DNA of 64,000 bases, from positions 2,046,001 through 2,110,000 of the forward strand of contig CM044309.1 in assembly GCA_024291935.2 (NCBI GenBank), written 5' to 3'. The notes beneath the pieces were generated by a model. It searched no databases. It saw nothing but the letters and a program-made list of their open reading frames with translations, and had not been told where the DNA came from. The DNA comes from Okapia johnstoni (lineage: Eukaryota; Chordata; Mammalia; Artiodactyla; Giraffidae). Below are positions 35,829-48,590 of this stretch, piece by piece; the stretch's first letter is position 1, and each line of letters begins with the position of its first letter. The position numbers were made by a program, and so were the translations under genes.

Positions 35829-36554
35829 GAGGAGCGCCTGATGAAACAGGATCTGCCCTTAAGCATCACCTCCACACTGTCTCCCTTGAAGCCCCAGGGT
35901 TCACGTATCAAATTGTAAGTGCCCTGTCTACTCTCCTTACAGAATTTCCTGGTGATATAAAGGCAGAATCCTATCCTATCTGTAGGTCTGGCTGATACTG
36001 TTTGCTGATGCCTGGGACACATTGCCTGAGAGACAATGGTTAAACACCTTTAAACTCACTAGAAGGGACAAAAGCTGGACTAGTCTATCTTTTAGTCCTT
36101 GTACGAAATTTATTCTTTACAAAGTAACCGATGCCCTAAAGAACTGTGATCTCAAACACAAAAATCCTAGATAACCCTGAAATGCAACTGACATGAGAGG
36201 CCCACATGCTGATTAACAGTTGGTAGGAATAGTGAAAGCGATAAGATGACGATTTTAAATAAATTATTCAGATGTATATAAGGTAGGATATTAACGTGTA
36301 GCAAGAACAAGAATCTTTAAAGATAAACTAGGTAGAACTATCAGGTCAGAAAAATATGAGTTTAAAATAAAATTGCTTCCAAAACTCGATAAATGAACAC
36401 ATCCCAGGGTAGGTATAACTTATATTGGGTACTCTGTACTTAGTACTTCTAGACTCACTCTCCACAGTTATCTACCTTGTACTTAATCCGTGATCTGTGC
36501 ATTAAGGGCAAACCTTGCAAGGAGCCCTAGTGCACCATCGATGGGTGTGCAAAT
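35829..36554. other. No recognised feature
   Basis: AT-rich after about 35960. 'gtaagtgcc' at 35916 and 'ctccttacag' at 35932 look like splice signals but lie only about 25 bp apart, so they cannot bound an intron. Confidence 0.5.
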
Positions 36555-36628
36555 TACTATAGCCACTATCGAGCACAGTGTGGAGTTTCCTTAAAAATCT
36601 AAAACTAGAGTTACTGTATGACCCTGCA
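36555..36628 (+). mobile_element. L1 ORF2 3' fragment, sense
   Basis: 'atagccactatcgagcacagtgtgg' followed by 'ttccttaaaaatctaaaac' and 'tatgaccctgc' is sense L1 near the ORF2 3' end. It meets antisense L1 at 36629. Confidence 0.72.
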
Positions 36629-37385
36629 TGAGGTAATGTCTCGTTAGAGTTTTGATTTCATCTCTCTAATAAGAAGTGATGTTGAGCATCTTTCCATGTG
36701 CCTGTTGGCCATCTGTATGTCTTTTTTGAAGAAATGTCTCTTTAGGTCTTCTGCCCATTTATTGACTGGGTTTCTTGTTTTTTTGATATTGAGCTAAATG
36801 AGCGGTTTATGAATTTGGAAGTCTAATCCATTTTTGATCACATAGTTTGCAAATGTTTTCTACTCTTCTGTGGGTTATTTCTTCCTTTTGCTTATGCTTT
36901 CCTTTGTTAGGTGAAAACTTCTGAAATTAGTTCTAATCCCATTTGTGTGATTTTGTCTTTATTTCCATCATTTTGGGAGATAGATCAAAAAAGATAGCTG
37001 CTCTGGTTTATGTCAAAGTGTTCTGCCTATGTTTTCGTCTAAGAGTTTTATAGTATTCAATCTTACATTTAGGTCTTTAATCCATTTTGAGTTTATTTTT
37101 GAGTACATTTTTAAAGAATGTTCCTGTTTCATGTTTTTTTAAACATGTAGCTGTCCAATATTCTGAAAATCATTTATTGAAAAGACTATCTTTTCTCTGC
37201 TGTATTGTCTTGCCTTGTTCATCATAGCTTAATTGACCATATGTGTGTGGGTTTATTTCTGGGCTTTCCACCCTATTTTGTTGATCTATATTTCTGTTTT
37301 TGTGCAGTACCATACTGTTTTGATGACTGTGATTTTGTAATGTAGCCTGAAGTCAGAGATACTGAAACTCTGCTAGAGGTATATT
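36629..37385 (-). mobile_element. L1 ORF2 fragment, antisense
   Basis: Antisense ORF2 from 'gaggtaatgtctcgttagag' through 'gatgttgagcatctttccatg', 'tttaggtcttctgcccattt', 'catgtagctgtccaat' and 'cagtaccatactgttttgatg'. Together with the sense piece on its left it is an inverted pair, but in the opposite order to a twin-priming product. Confidence 0.83.
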
Positions 37386-38533
37386 ATGTGACTTTTTGCC
37401 AAAGTCTCCTCAGAAAGATCAGCTACTATCTGCTACAGTGACTTTGTACTAGAACTAGGGAAATGCTCAGACTTTCTGAGAGAGCATAGATAATTACTCT
37501 GACTATGGCTAACTCCTTGAGACCTGTGCTAGATTTTAGGCTACAGATAGAGTCTTAGACAGCATGTACCTCAGTCGATGTAGTAGCAAAAAGCCTACCC
37601 CTTTATTTTGCCGGTTCTAGAAATCATTGTGCACACACACACATTTATGTACACACACATTCTGACTAGATTATCTGGAATGACTCCTTCATTGATAACA
37701 GTTGACAGCAAGAGAGACAACCACCAGGATGGGAGGAGATGGTGGAAATCCTCAAGAGAACTGCGAACTTACCCACTGACAGGATGTACAGTCTCACTTC
37801 ATTTGACTATTTGTTAAGCTCAAATATAAGATGAGACTTTGAAATGACTATAAAGTATTACATACATTAATCAGAGCATGCTTATTTCCACTGCCATTCC
37901 AGATTTTATCTCTTTACTGGAGCAAATCAAAGAACCGATTTCATGTGACTATCACCCTATAAAATGCACATTTTTCAACTCCCAAAGAATTGAATTAAAT
38001 TCAAAAAGACAATCAGAAACACTTTACTCTCTTGTGTTAGCGTTTGCAGTATATCTTTACTGTTATATCTATTTTTTGTTGTTGTTAAGTCTCTTCTCTT
38101 TCACGTAAAAAGTCAGGAGGGCTATCATAATTTTTTGATTCAAACAGCCTGTTCTGATCACAGAAATGGAGGCAGTAACAATTATGTTTAATGTAAATGT
38201 ATTATCTTACTTCCCTTATCCCCCAATAATGTATATACAAGCACAGCATTTTAGGTTTCAGCTGGGAGCACAATTGAATTATTGTTAGTGGATGATGACA
38301 TAAGAACTGATAGGGGTTAGTGAGCTTCCTGTGTTATAAATACACATTTTCAGTGGATAAAAACAAAACAACTATTGAATATTTAAAGGTTGGACTATGC
38401 TGAGTGGTCACCATTTGTGAATTTACATCTTCTTTCTGCTCTTCTCTACCTTAAAAAAATGAGAACTAAACAATGATGTATTCAAAAGATTATATGCGTC
38501 TATCCTATGCATTTTGTGTTTACTTCCTCCCAG
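37386..38533. other. Unassigned sequence
   Basis: About 1.1 kb with only short CA runs at 37622-37660. Frames of 69-76 codons at 37608-38108 lack domain support. Confidence 0.5.
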
Positions 38534-38629
38534 GTCTTGCCTGGAAGATTCCATGGACAGAGGAACCTGGTGGATTCCAGTCCATGGAGTCGCAGAGAGT
38601 AGGACACAATCAGCAACTAAGCACAGAAC
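38534..38629 (+). mobile_element. Bov-tA SINE, 3' fragment
   Basis: From 'tcttgcctggaagattcc' to 'cagcaactaagcacag'. The tRNA-related half is absent. Confidence 0.88.
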
Positions 38630-38858
38630 GGAAGAGTATAGGTCATAGCTGCTGCAGGGATTTTTGTGGTCACCTCAGTTTGAAGTTTTTCAAAAGAAAT
38701 GAATTTAACGAATTACCTTGTCCTCATCTTTGCAGTATCTCAGATAACTCTACCTCAATGGATCACTTAAATTATCTTTACTCATAGCATATTCTAATAT
38801 ACATATCTACTATAATGTAATATAATATATGTTTATGTGTGTATAGATGCATATATAT

Positions 38859-39108
38859 GAGGAAGGGATAGGCTACCCGCTCCAGTATTCTTGGGCTTCC
38901 CTGATGGCTCAGACATAAATAATCCACCTGCAGTGTGGGAGACCTGGGTTTGATCCTGGGTTGGGAAGATCCCCTGAAGGAGGGCGTGGTAACCCATTCT
39001 AGTATTCTTGACTGGAGAATCCCCATGGCAGAGGAGCCTGGTGGGCTACAGTTCATGGGGTTGCAAAGAGTTGGACACAACTGAGTGACTAAGCACACAG
39101 CACAGCAG
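38859..39108 (+). mobile_element. Bov-tA2-type dimeric SINE
   Basis: A short first unit (gaggaagggataggc to ccagtattctt) is joined at 'ttcttgggcttccctg' to a full second unit ending 'gtgactaagcacacagcacag'. It lies after a tatatgta-rich stretch. Confidence 0.94.
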
Positions 39109-39299
39109 CTACATATATGTAAGTTTTTTAGACTAAAGATGGACAAGATGTGGGTAAGCAGGTAATATCCATGATACCTAGGATTACATGTTCAAACATA
39201 AAGATCATAACTGAGTAAGGGAATTATATAAGCAGGTCTTCTATGTTCTGCAACCAATTTAAAAATATTGTGGGGGTGCTTGTGGGGGTGGTTTCCTCA

Positions 39300-40020
39300 C
39301 ACCTCCCACAAGCAGTTCTCGGGACATCAGCTGGAGATAGCATCAGATTCCATCGGTTAAGAGTTCAGTCCTGCAAGACTGCACTACCCCATCCTACAGC
39401 CTCACACACCCCACCCCACCACCCACTGCACTTCAGTCAGTTGCAAGCCCAGGCTGTTATATGCACATCTCTGCCCAAGCATAAGCCAGAAGTTCCCAAG
39501 ACCCCCTTCCTTGGGGTCTAGAGTGGCTCATAGAACCTAGAATACCTATTTAGTCCCTGGATTACTGATTTATATAAAAGGATACAACGCAGCAATAGCC
39601 AAGCAGAAGAGATGCGTAGTGTGGGGTATGTAGGAAGGGGCACCCACGCCCTCTCTAGGGGTGCCTGGCTCCACTTGTGTTCCCCAATCTGGACGCTCTC
39701 TGAACTCAGTCCTTTTGCGGTTCTATGGAGGCTTCATTACATAGACGTAGCTGGTTAAATCATTAGCCACTGGAGAGTGATTCAACCTCCATCCCGCCCC
39801 CCTCCCTGGGGACCAGGGGAATGGGACTGAGAGCTCCAAGCCTCTAATCCCACAGTTGGTCCATCTGGTGGTCTGCCCCCATCATTATGTGACACACTAG
39901 CATTCCAGAAGTAACTTCATTAAGATAACAAATGATAGATTTATCACTCTCATCACATAAGAAATTTCAAAGACTTTAGGAGCCCTGTGCCAGAAAAGAG
40001 GACTATGAATCTAGATATAT
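39300..40020. mobile_element. Ancient ERVL-type solo LTR-like repeat
   Basis: Blocks in order, 'ggcacccacgccctctc', 'gaactcagtccttttgcgg', 'tggaggcttcattacata', 'ttaaatcattagccactgg', 'ggttggtccatctggtggtc'-like sequence and 'aaatttcaaagactttagg', match an old mammalian LTR. I cannot name the family or strand with certainty. A 92-codon frame at 39243-39521 overlaps its C-rich end and is not supported as a gene. Confidence 0.52.
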
Positions 40021-40434
40021 CCTCCTTGTTTTAAATCACAGCAGGTAAACAAACTATCTACATATGAATTGTAGTAAAGTAAACACAATTCAATTACTTT
40101 TAGTTATTATTCCATACAGAGTATGTGTACTCAAAAAATATATAATTAAATCTCTAATGCTAGAAATTCCAGATAAGAGATTCAGTTAAGGAAAGACTAC
40201 ATATTGGTTTTATTTAAAGGTCATAACTTTAAAAATATGCTGCAGAGTCTGAGTAAAGAAAATTTTACATCTATGGAGTTTAGAAATAAACCAACATTCT
40301 TGTGATCACCATAGGGGATGTTTTATTAATCTTATTGGCGATAACCATAGTGTTCTCAGTAATGTCTCTCCTTGTCTTTGCTTCAGTCTTCATGTTAAGT
40401 TTTTAATAGAATTCAAGTAAGAGTGTACATAGTA
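40021..40434. other. No recognised feature
   Basis: About 400 bp of AT-rich sequence. Confidence 0.5.
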
Positions 40435-40552
40435 TTGGCTCCCCAGGTGGCTCCGTGGTAAAGAACCCGCCTACCAATGCAGGAGATGCAGTTTTGATCC
40501 CTGCTTGGAAGATCCCCTGGAGAAGGAAGTGGAAACCTACTCCAGTGTTCTT
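40435..40552 (+). mobile_element. Bov-tA SINE, 5' part (split by L1)
   Basis: Starts ttggctccccaggtggc and ends inside the core at 'ctactccagtgttctt' (40537-40552), where a twin-primed L1 has inserted. It resumes at 41238. Confidence 0.95.
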
Positions 40553-41237
40553 TTATTTTATTTTATTATTTTTTAAATTAGTTTATTTATCTATTTTTTA
40601 ATGTTACAATATTGTATTGGTTTTGCCATACATTGACATGAATCCACCACGGGTGTACACGTGTTCCCCTTCCAGAACCCCCCCCCCCCACCTCCCTCCC
40701 CATGCCATCCCTCCAGGTCATCCCGGTGCACCAGCCCCGAGCACCCTGTATCATGCATTGAACCTGGACTGGAGATTCGTTTCACATATGATAATTTACG
40801 TGCTTCAGTGCCATTCTTCCATATCATCCAGCCCTCGCTGTCTCCCATAGAGTCCAAAATACTGTTCTATATATCTGTGTCTCTTTTGCTGTCTCGCATA
40901 CAAGGTTATCTTTACCGATTTACTAAATTCCATATATATGTGTCAGTATACTGTATTGGTGTTTTTCTTTCTGGCTTACTTCACTCTGTATAATAGGCTC
41001 CAGTTTCATCCACCTCATTAGAACTGATTGGAATAAAAAACTGGAAATAGAACTGCCATATGACCCTGCAATCCCACTGCTGGGCATATACACTGAGGAA
41101 ACCAGAATTGAAAGAGATACGTGAACCCCAGTGTTCATCACAGCACTGTTTATAATAGCCAGGACATGGAAGCAGCCTACATGTCCATCAGCAGACGAAT
41201 GGATAAGGAAGCTGTGGTACATATACACAATGGAATA
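40553..41237 (-). mobile_element. Young ruminant L1, twin-primed, inserted in a SINE
   Basis: Minus-strand L1 with its poly(A) tail at the left edge (ttttattttatttt, 40551-40566). 40567-41029 is L1 3'UTR and the last ORF2 codons, antisense to the plus strand. 41031-41237 is the immediately upstream ORF2 segment in inverted orientation ('gaactgccatatgaccctgc' to 'acacaatggaata'). The two segments are almost adjacent in a full-length L1, with about 35 bp lost. Sixteen-bp target duplications, ctactccagt(g/a)ttctt, lie at 40537-40552 and 41238-41253. A C run lies at 40680-40689. Confidence 0.94.
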
Positions 41238-41341
41238 CTACTCCAGTATTCTTGCCTGGGAAATCTCATGGACAGAGGAGGCTGGCAGGCTACAGTCCAT
41301 GGGGTTGCAAAAGAGTTGGACAAAACGACTAGGCAATAACA
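41238..41341 (+). mobile_element. Bov-tA SINE, 3' part
   Basis: Second half of the split SINE, from the duplicated 'ctactccagtattctt' to 'caaaacgactaggcaataac'. Confidence 0.95.
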
Positions 41342-41384
41342 ATGTATAGAATATACCTTTGGCATCAAATTGCTTGGGTTCAGT

Positions 41385-41560
41385 TTTTGTCTCCATATTA
41401 CACTGTGTAACTAAAAATGTCCTTTAACCATTTTGCTGGCCTTAAGTTTCCTAACTAATAAATGGGGATAATAATATTGCCTAAGCAGATTTGTTTGAAG
41501 AATCAATGAACATACACAAAAACACTTAAGACGATGTCTGTCACAAGAAGGCAGTCCATA
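41385..41560 (+). mobile_element. MIR SINE
   Basis: The MIR order is clear: 'ttaagtttcctaactaataaatggggataataatattgcc' corresponds to the MIR core, then 'gaagaatcaatgaacatac' and the 'gtctgtcacaagaaggcagtccataaat' 3' end. Confidence 0.8.
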
Positions 41561-43147
41561 AATCTACATTTTGTGTGTGTGTGATATGCTATTAACACAA
41601 AGATGAAAATGGAATAATTCCTATTCTCCAGAAAGACAGATTTGAGCTCTTGGAGAGCAAAATACATTGCCAGCACATCCCAAGATACTGAATAGAGGAA
41701 AGCAGATTTGGAGAAAAGTCTGAGTTAATATTGGACTATTATGCATAGCTCTGTGGGAAATTTTCCTGATACAAAGTAAGACAAATGAAGAGGCCCATGT
41801 TGAAAACAAGAGACAGAAAACATTCCCATTTCCTGTAATTATTTCAAGAGAGGAAAAGGCATTATGATAAACAACAAGCTGAGGAAAATTACTTTTTATT
41901 TTAAAGATGAGCCATTCTTGCCATGTTTTTGCTGGTTGGCATAATTCATTTGAAAAACTTGATAGAGAATGCCGTGCTCCACACTTCCAAAGAAACATTA
42001 TTTTATGCATTTAAATCTTTTTCCAGCCCTAGAACTTAGTGACTTAGATACAGAAATATGTTACTGATGGCCAAAGTTTTTCATAAATAAAGGTTCCTTT
42101 TTATTATTTCCATATTGTTGTTAAATATCTTTTGCTCACAAAGGTAATTCCTGCTGATTATATCAAACAATACATAAAGATTAATTAAAAGATAGTTTAA
42201 TGTTTCCTCTTTTTTCTCCCCCAATATTACTCTATTGCAGTAATGGAGATCAATATTTTATTATGAAATCTCAATTCCTTTGTATAAGATTATGAAAGCA
42301 TTTGCAAACACAGGTACGTAGAGAGTCGTCATACTTGGGTATGCATAGTCATTGTATTTGCTTTTCTTTAGTTTCACTGATTTGTTTTTCAAAATTAGGA
42401 TTTTACAGCAGAATATGTTCCTCAAAATTTGTGGTATTTCTAGGTTAATGCACACTCGGGCTTGAACGTGCCATGCTATATTCTTTTTGTTTTTCTAATA
42501 CCAATCAGAGCTTCCAAATAACATGAAGTAAAAAATGTAACTTTACCAAACTGATACCACCTGGTCAAAAGCAAAATCATTTGATATTTAGAATAGAAAG
42601 TTTCTATCATTCTGGCTTTCAGAAATTTTGAAAACAGTATGAAGGCCATTTTTAAGTGTTTAGCTCATAGAGGCCCATAAACTCAAACAATGAATTACTA
42701 GATTTATCTTTTTTACTCCTGAAAAGTAAGATGAATAACAAGCACTGAGAAAAGATTAACTTTAAGAATGTTGTTAGAACTTCTGTTGAGCAATATAAAA
42801 ATGTTAAATGTAGCACGAGTTAACCAAATGCTTTTGAATAACTAATACTCACCTCACTTACGTTATTTGCTAGAGTATAGCTTAAAATTCTAGGATACTA
42901 ATAATCAAAATGTCATGTGGAAAAAATATATTGATATTCAACTTTGAAACGTTTGCTTATTTAAACCTTTAAAATAAATACATTAAATACAATCTGGCTC
43001 TACAGCATTGTATACATTTAAAATGTGGATAAAAATATCCATGTAGCTTTTGGAAACCATGATTTTAAGTCCTGGATTGTCAAGAAAACATGAAGCGGTA
43101 GACTGTAAAATCATAACCACAAATTTGGTAACATATACACTATTAGA
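41561..43147. other. Unassigned sequence
   Basis: About 1.6 kb. A minus-strand frame of 129 codons (42010 to 41621) is the longest apparently repeat-free frame in the window. It contains 'FCLLFSTWASSFVLLCIRK' and 'LGCAGNVFC' but no domain I recognise, has no splice context, and lies in AT-rich DNA. Most likely a chance ORF. Confidence 0.45.
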
Positions 43148-43336
43148 GACTTCCCTGATAGCTAAGTTGGTAAAGAATCCGCCTGCAATGTGGGAGACCT
43201 GGGTTCATTCCTGGGTTGGGAATATTCACTGGAGAAGGGAAAGGCTTCCCACTCCAGTATTCTGGCCTAGAGAATTCCATGGACTGTATAGTACATTGGG
43301 TCGCAAAGAGTCAGATACGACTGAGAGACTTCGACT
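43148..43336 (+). mobile_element. Bov-tA SINE
   Basis: Starts gacttccctgatagct and ends 'ctgagagacttcgacta'. 'ctattaga' occurs on both sides (about 43139 and 43341), consistent with a short target duplication. Confidence 0.94.
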
Positions 43337-44050
43337 ACGCTATTAGAATTTGCTGATAGTTCTAAGGATATAGAAAGGCAGAGACAGAGACGTTAAGAGG
43401 TTTTAAACTACTAATGTTAATTAAAATACTCTTTTGATAGTATTAGGATTCATTGATTCATTCATTCACATGAGATCTTTAAGTTTACATGTGAGAACAC
43501 CAACACACAAACGTGAATTATTTCTGCCATGAGCTATCTAAACCTGATGTTAGAATAATTGCATAACATGAATGATATTTTCCAGGAAGTCATGCTTCTA
43601 AAGCCATAGATTTGAATTTGTGTGTTACCTGAAAAATTAAACAGGCAAGGATCATTCTGCTCAAGTATTCCATAGTTAATGATACTCTTAACTAGTAAAG
43701 ACTATTGGTGTGGTTGCCTGGAGGTCTGTCATTAGCATTTTATGACTTAATGACTTAGGTTTTGACTTACTCACATTTCTTTTAATTCCCAAATGTGACT
43801 TAACTTTAAAACAGTGGCTGAAGAAAAATAATCTGAACATATACAACAACAAATAGAATTAGTATTTAGAAATCTTTTTCTCTCCTCCCAGTCAACAAAG
43901 AAATCCACGCTTAGATACAATTAAGTGGGGAAATTTTATCAAATAAGTAAAGAAGGAATTATTTCAGTTTATAAAATCTTTATAAAACAGAAACTAAACC
44001 ACTTCTCATTCTATGAAGCCAGTATTATTTTGATTTTAAGGCTAGACTAA
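43337..44050. other. No recognised feature
   Basis: AT-rich interval, possibly including unrecognised upstream sequence of the decayed L1 that follows. Confidence 0.45.
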
Positions 44051-46040
44051 GACTTTTCAAGAAAGAAAAGCTTATAGATGAAAAACTCTTGTGAAAATAT
44101 ATACAACAATACTCGTAAAGATTTTGAAAAGATCACACTAACGTAGAAATTATTCCAGTTTAACCAAGTGGAGATTATCCTAGTAATTCAAAATTGGTTT
44201 AACATATAAAATTAATTAATGTAAAAGATCATATTAATACAATAAATCATTCAAACAAAATTTTCACCTTAGTGTTTAAAGAAAAAGCATTAGAACAAAT
44301 TTAAAGCAGGTTTTGATAAAAACTCTTAACATACTAAGAGTAAAAGGAAACGTCCATAATCTGATAAAGACACCTAGAAGTTCATAGCTAACATAATGCT
44401 TAATAGTGAAAGACCAAATACTTCTCTCCTAATGTTGGGAAGACTTTGCTTTCTTCACTTCTACTCATAATTGTACTTGAGGTTCTAGAAATTAAAAAAA
44501 TACAGATAAGAAATAAAGTAAAGTTGATTCATTTGTAAATGCCTCAACCTCATGTGGAAAAGGCCATGGAACACATACACACACACGTACACACATACAA
44601 CAAATAGATGTTTTAGCAATGCCACAGGATGCAAAATAAACACACAAAATCAACATGCTTTCTATATACTTAGAGAAAAACCTGTCAATAAAATTTAGAA
44701 GATAATTCTTTTAACAATAACATGAAAAATCAGAACACACCGAAGTACAAGTTTAACAAAAATTACAAAATGTTGGTGAGAGAAATTTAAAAGTTAGAAG
44801 TAAATATAAAAATGTACCATGATGATGCATTAAAATACTCAATTCCAGCAGGATGATGATTCTCTTTAAATTAATCTATAGTTTAAATGAACCCATATTG
44901 AAATCCAGTAGGTTTCTTTTTCTTAGACTACATTATGATTAATGTCAAAATGCAGAAACTTACAATTATCAAGCAATTTGGGAAAGAAGAAATATGGCAT
45001 GATTTGCAAATTTTACTTTAAAATTCATTATAAAGATGTAATAATGAGGTATGATTATGGCCAATAGTAGAGATATTAAAATTAGGGTCTAAAAATACCT
45101 TGAACAAGAGTACAGAATTAATTCAACTGAAGAATATTCTCCTCCACAAATATGTAAGACCATTTGGATATCCACATGACAAAAAGGGACATTGTTCCTC
45201 ACCTCAAATCATAATAGAGATTAGAAATAAAGTTCTAATTCCAAATAGATAGTAATATTAAATATAAGAGCTAAAATGAGAATTCTTCTAGAATAAACAT
45301 AGGAAAATATCTTTGAATCCTTGGATTTGGCCAAAAAGGTGTCATCAGATGTGATCCAAAACACTTAAATAATTTGTGTGACTTTATCGAGATTAAAATT
45401 TGTGCTTAAAAGACATCAATAAGATGATAAAAAAGACAATGACCTGGAAGAGAATATTTGTGATCATGTATATGATAAAAGAATTATATTTAGAATGTTT
45501 AACACAAATTAATAAGTAGAGGACAAAAAACAATTAAAATAGACAAAAGAATAAAATAAATACCTTGAAAACATGACCTGTGTCATTAATAGCGCATGAA
45601 AAGACGCTTTAGTTTATTAGGGAAATGCAAATCTGAATCACAGTGAGATACCAGTACACATTTCACTATATGGGAGATACATATTGACATATATACATGT
45701 ATGAATATATATATATTTGCATGCACACACAAATAAGCCTTCCATCTGCCTGTGAAGGTGTGGAAAAATTGAAACCATCATACATCACAGGTGTAATACA
45801 AAATGAGAGTCATTTTTGAAATTTGGAAATTTCTTAAACATTAAATACATTTTTACCATTTGACCCAGCAATTTCAGTGGTAAAATCAAACCAGGAGAAA
45901 TGATACATATGTCCACATGATGCCTTGTAAAAGTTTTCATAGCAGCAGCATCATCATTCACGACAGCTAAATAGTTGAAGGAATCAAATGTACATCAACT
46001 GGTGAATGTAATAACAAAAATGTGGTGTGTGCATACAGTT
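44051..46040 (+). mobile_element. Old decayed L1, ORF2 (first part)
   Basis: Sense L1 ORF2 in order: 'catattaatacaataaatca', 'aaaaagcattagaacaaa', 'ataatgcttaatagtgaaag', 'ttcacttctactcataattgtacttgaggttctag', 'agggaaatgcaaatctgaatcacagtgagatacca' and 'ccatttgacccagcaattt'. Gaps and substitutions are numerous and no sense ORF remains. A short CA-rich run sits at 44575-44598. Confidence 0.75.
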
Positions 46041-46165
46041 GGAGTAGGAAATGGCAACCCACTTTAATGTTCTAGCTTGGGAAATTCCATGGACATAGAC
46101 GTCTGGTGGGCTACAGTCTGTGGTACTGCAAAGACTTGCACATGACTGAATAAGAGCACACACAT
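46041..46165 (+). mobile_element. Bov-tA SINE, 3' fragment inside the L1
   Basis: 'ggagtaggaaatggcaaccc' to 'catgactgaataagagcacaca'. It lacks the tRNA-related half. Confidence 0.88.
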
Positions 46166-46600
46166 GTTCACAATAGAGTGTTACTGAGCAAACACTAGTG
46201 CTTGGTCCAAAATTAAACAATGTCAAACTATTATGTTGTGTAAAAAGTATCAGATGCAAAAGTCAACTTGTTGTATGATTTCATTTATATGAATTGCTTA
46301 GCAAAACAAGTTTATAGAATAAAAAGTTACATTATTAGTTGCCTAGGCCTGAGGTGGTTTAAGATGCTAAGTGCAGAGAGGCACAATCATGAAAGAAATT
46401 TTAGGGCTGATGAAAATCTTCTAACACTAAACTGAGCTGAAGGTCATACGAACCTATAGGTTTACTTAAAATATTGACGTGCACAGTTATAGTTGCTGAA
46501 ATCCTGCTCTATAAAGCTGTTAAAATGTTAGGTATGCATATTATAAACATTTAAAATCTGCTTTTTATTTTGTGCAAATATTTGTAAATCTATCTACATC
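46166..46600 (+). mobile_element. Old decayed L1, 3' end (second part)
   Basis: Resumes with 'tcacaatagagtgttactgag' and then 'gtatgatttcatttatatg', typical of the L1 3' end. It fades into 3'UTR sequence before 46600. Confidence 0.68.
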
Positions 46601-48590
46601 TAAATATATTTAAATTTTCAGATAATAAAAAGACTTGTTAGAACAATAACAAGCAGAGCAAGGAAGCTAAATTTAAAGTGAATTTATACGCAAAGTGTCA
46701 GCTACTGAAAACTATAAAGCTATATAATATTCCAAGACTTCGTCACTATTTTCCTTGATGCTAAACTTAGTTTTTACTATTCAATTAGTTTACTGCTGAT
46801 TGTAAATATGAGAAAAATGGCTGATGTGACACAGAAATGTGATAGAGTGGCACAAAGATATTCCAGTAACTCATGTAATTCAAGAACAGGAGCGCCAGGA
46901 CTGAGCACTGTGGGAGAATCAAAAGATTCCCCTGCTGCTTCGTTATTATTATTTTTTATGTTAATTTTCATTCCTGCTGCTTTTTAAAATTTCTTCACCA
47001 CCAGTGACTATTTTATTCTACTTCCTCACTATAAAACATGTTTATTATTTATACACATGCCAAAAATTGTCTTCCAATAGCACTTGAGTCAGTATGTGAT
47101 GAGCCACCTAGATGACTCCTGAATTGACACAGACACTGTCGAAGTCCATCCTCTCTGAGAAAGTATGTAAGGATCCACTGGTGGGTTAAATAACTACATT
47201 AAAATGATAAACTACAGCTCAAAGGAGTAGGGAGTGACGTTGCTCATGTTTGAACATATCATCTCTCAATGAAACCACAGAGATGTGGGTGGGAGTTCTG
47301 ATCACAAAAGAGAGGTAGGAGACAGACTAGCTGCTAAATAATTAACATTGCAGTATTTCTAGATATTTCCCTAAAAGACAGAATTTAATTGGATCATCTT
47401 TATTTATAGAATACAGAGGACACAGGAGGATATGAAGAATATTGTAAAAACTAATAGGAAGCACCTGGAAACTCCCGCAAAAGAGCACAATTATCTCAAG
47501 AAGAAAATGCTTCTGCTCACTTCCTTCTTCTTAGTGTGGTTTAGTTTATTTACTTAAATGAGAACTGGTCCTAATAATGCACAGTGTTGGCATTAATAAT
47601 GGCTTAAATATGCACAACAGTTTTCTATGAGGGGTCCCTTGTATAACTTCACACTTAACAAGAATTTGGAGATGAAATGAAGCTTCACAATTAAGTTTTC
47701 AAGATAAAGATATGTGAGGGGACAAAATTAGAAAAGTCAGGAAAATGTACAAATGTCTGTAATATAAATAGATCCATAGATAATTCAGATTCATGACAAA
47801 GGCTCTAAGTAAAATATTTATTAAATCTTATTATTATTATTTTTGTATTTAGTAGCTAAGTAATGCTACAGCGTCTGACATATCTGGGGTAGTAATAAAA
47901 AGCTTTTGGTGATTCTTTTTAGTGCTCTGACAGCACCCTTAATAGAACTGTGAGCTCAGCAACTGTGAGCTCAGCAACTTTGGTTTAGTCTTTGCAATTT
48001 ATACAAATGCTTAAAGTCTCCATTTCAAAGGAAAGGGCTCCCTTGGGGAATTCACAGATGCCAAAACATGCCATTTGGGATGGATAGATTATACGTTCAT
48101 GCTGAAGAAGTCCAGAAACTTCTCTTCAACATAATTTCCATTCCCAAATCCTGACCCTTTCCTGGACATAAGATATTTATGGAAGGCAGCCCCACTAATT
48201 AGCAGCCTTCTGTCAGCAATCAGAATAAGGGAGGGAGGAGAAATAGCAGTGTGGTTGAGAATACTTCTTCCAGCAATTGTGGAACTTCTAATAGTGAAGT
48301 GAAAGTGGGGACTGACTCAAAGATATCCGTGAGAGACTGTTCTAGAAAATTGGAATGTACAACATATTCATAAGCTTTGTTTTAGAATTCATGCAGTCAA
48401 AAGTTCTCAAATTGTGAAAGCCAAAAGGATTTGAAGTTCCAAAATTCCAGAATGGCATCCTGTCACTTTTACTAGATTTTTATTCCTTAGAAAAAAATTC
48501 ACTAATTCTTGTCCATACAAATGGAATTATAAAAAGAAGCAAATTCCAGGGGTGTCAAGATTACTTGGAAACTCATCTGCTCAGAGCTAT
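46601..48590. other. Unassigned sequence
   Basis: About 2 kb, AT-rich. Small features: a 17-bp tandem duplication (ctgtgagctcagcaa twice) at 47949-47982, and an attattatt run at 47830-47841. No gene signal. Confidence 0.5.

Noticed and set aside
35916..35942. Splice donor and acceptor pair
   Set aside because: Spacing of about 25 bp is far below any vertebrate intron length.
41621..42010. Annotating the 129-codon frame as a CDS
   Set aside because: No domain, splice signal or promoter evidence. Kept only as a low-interest observation.
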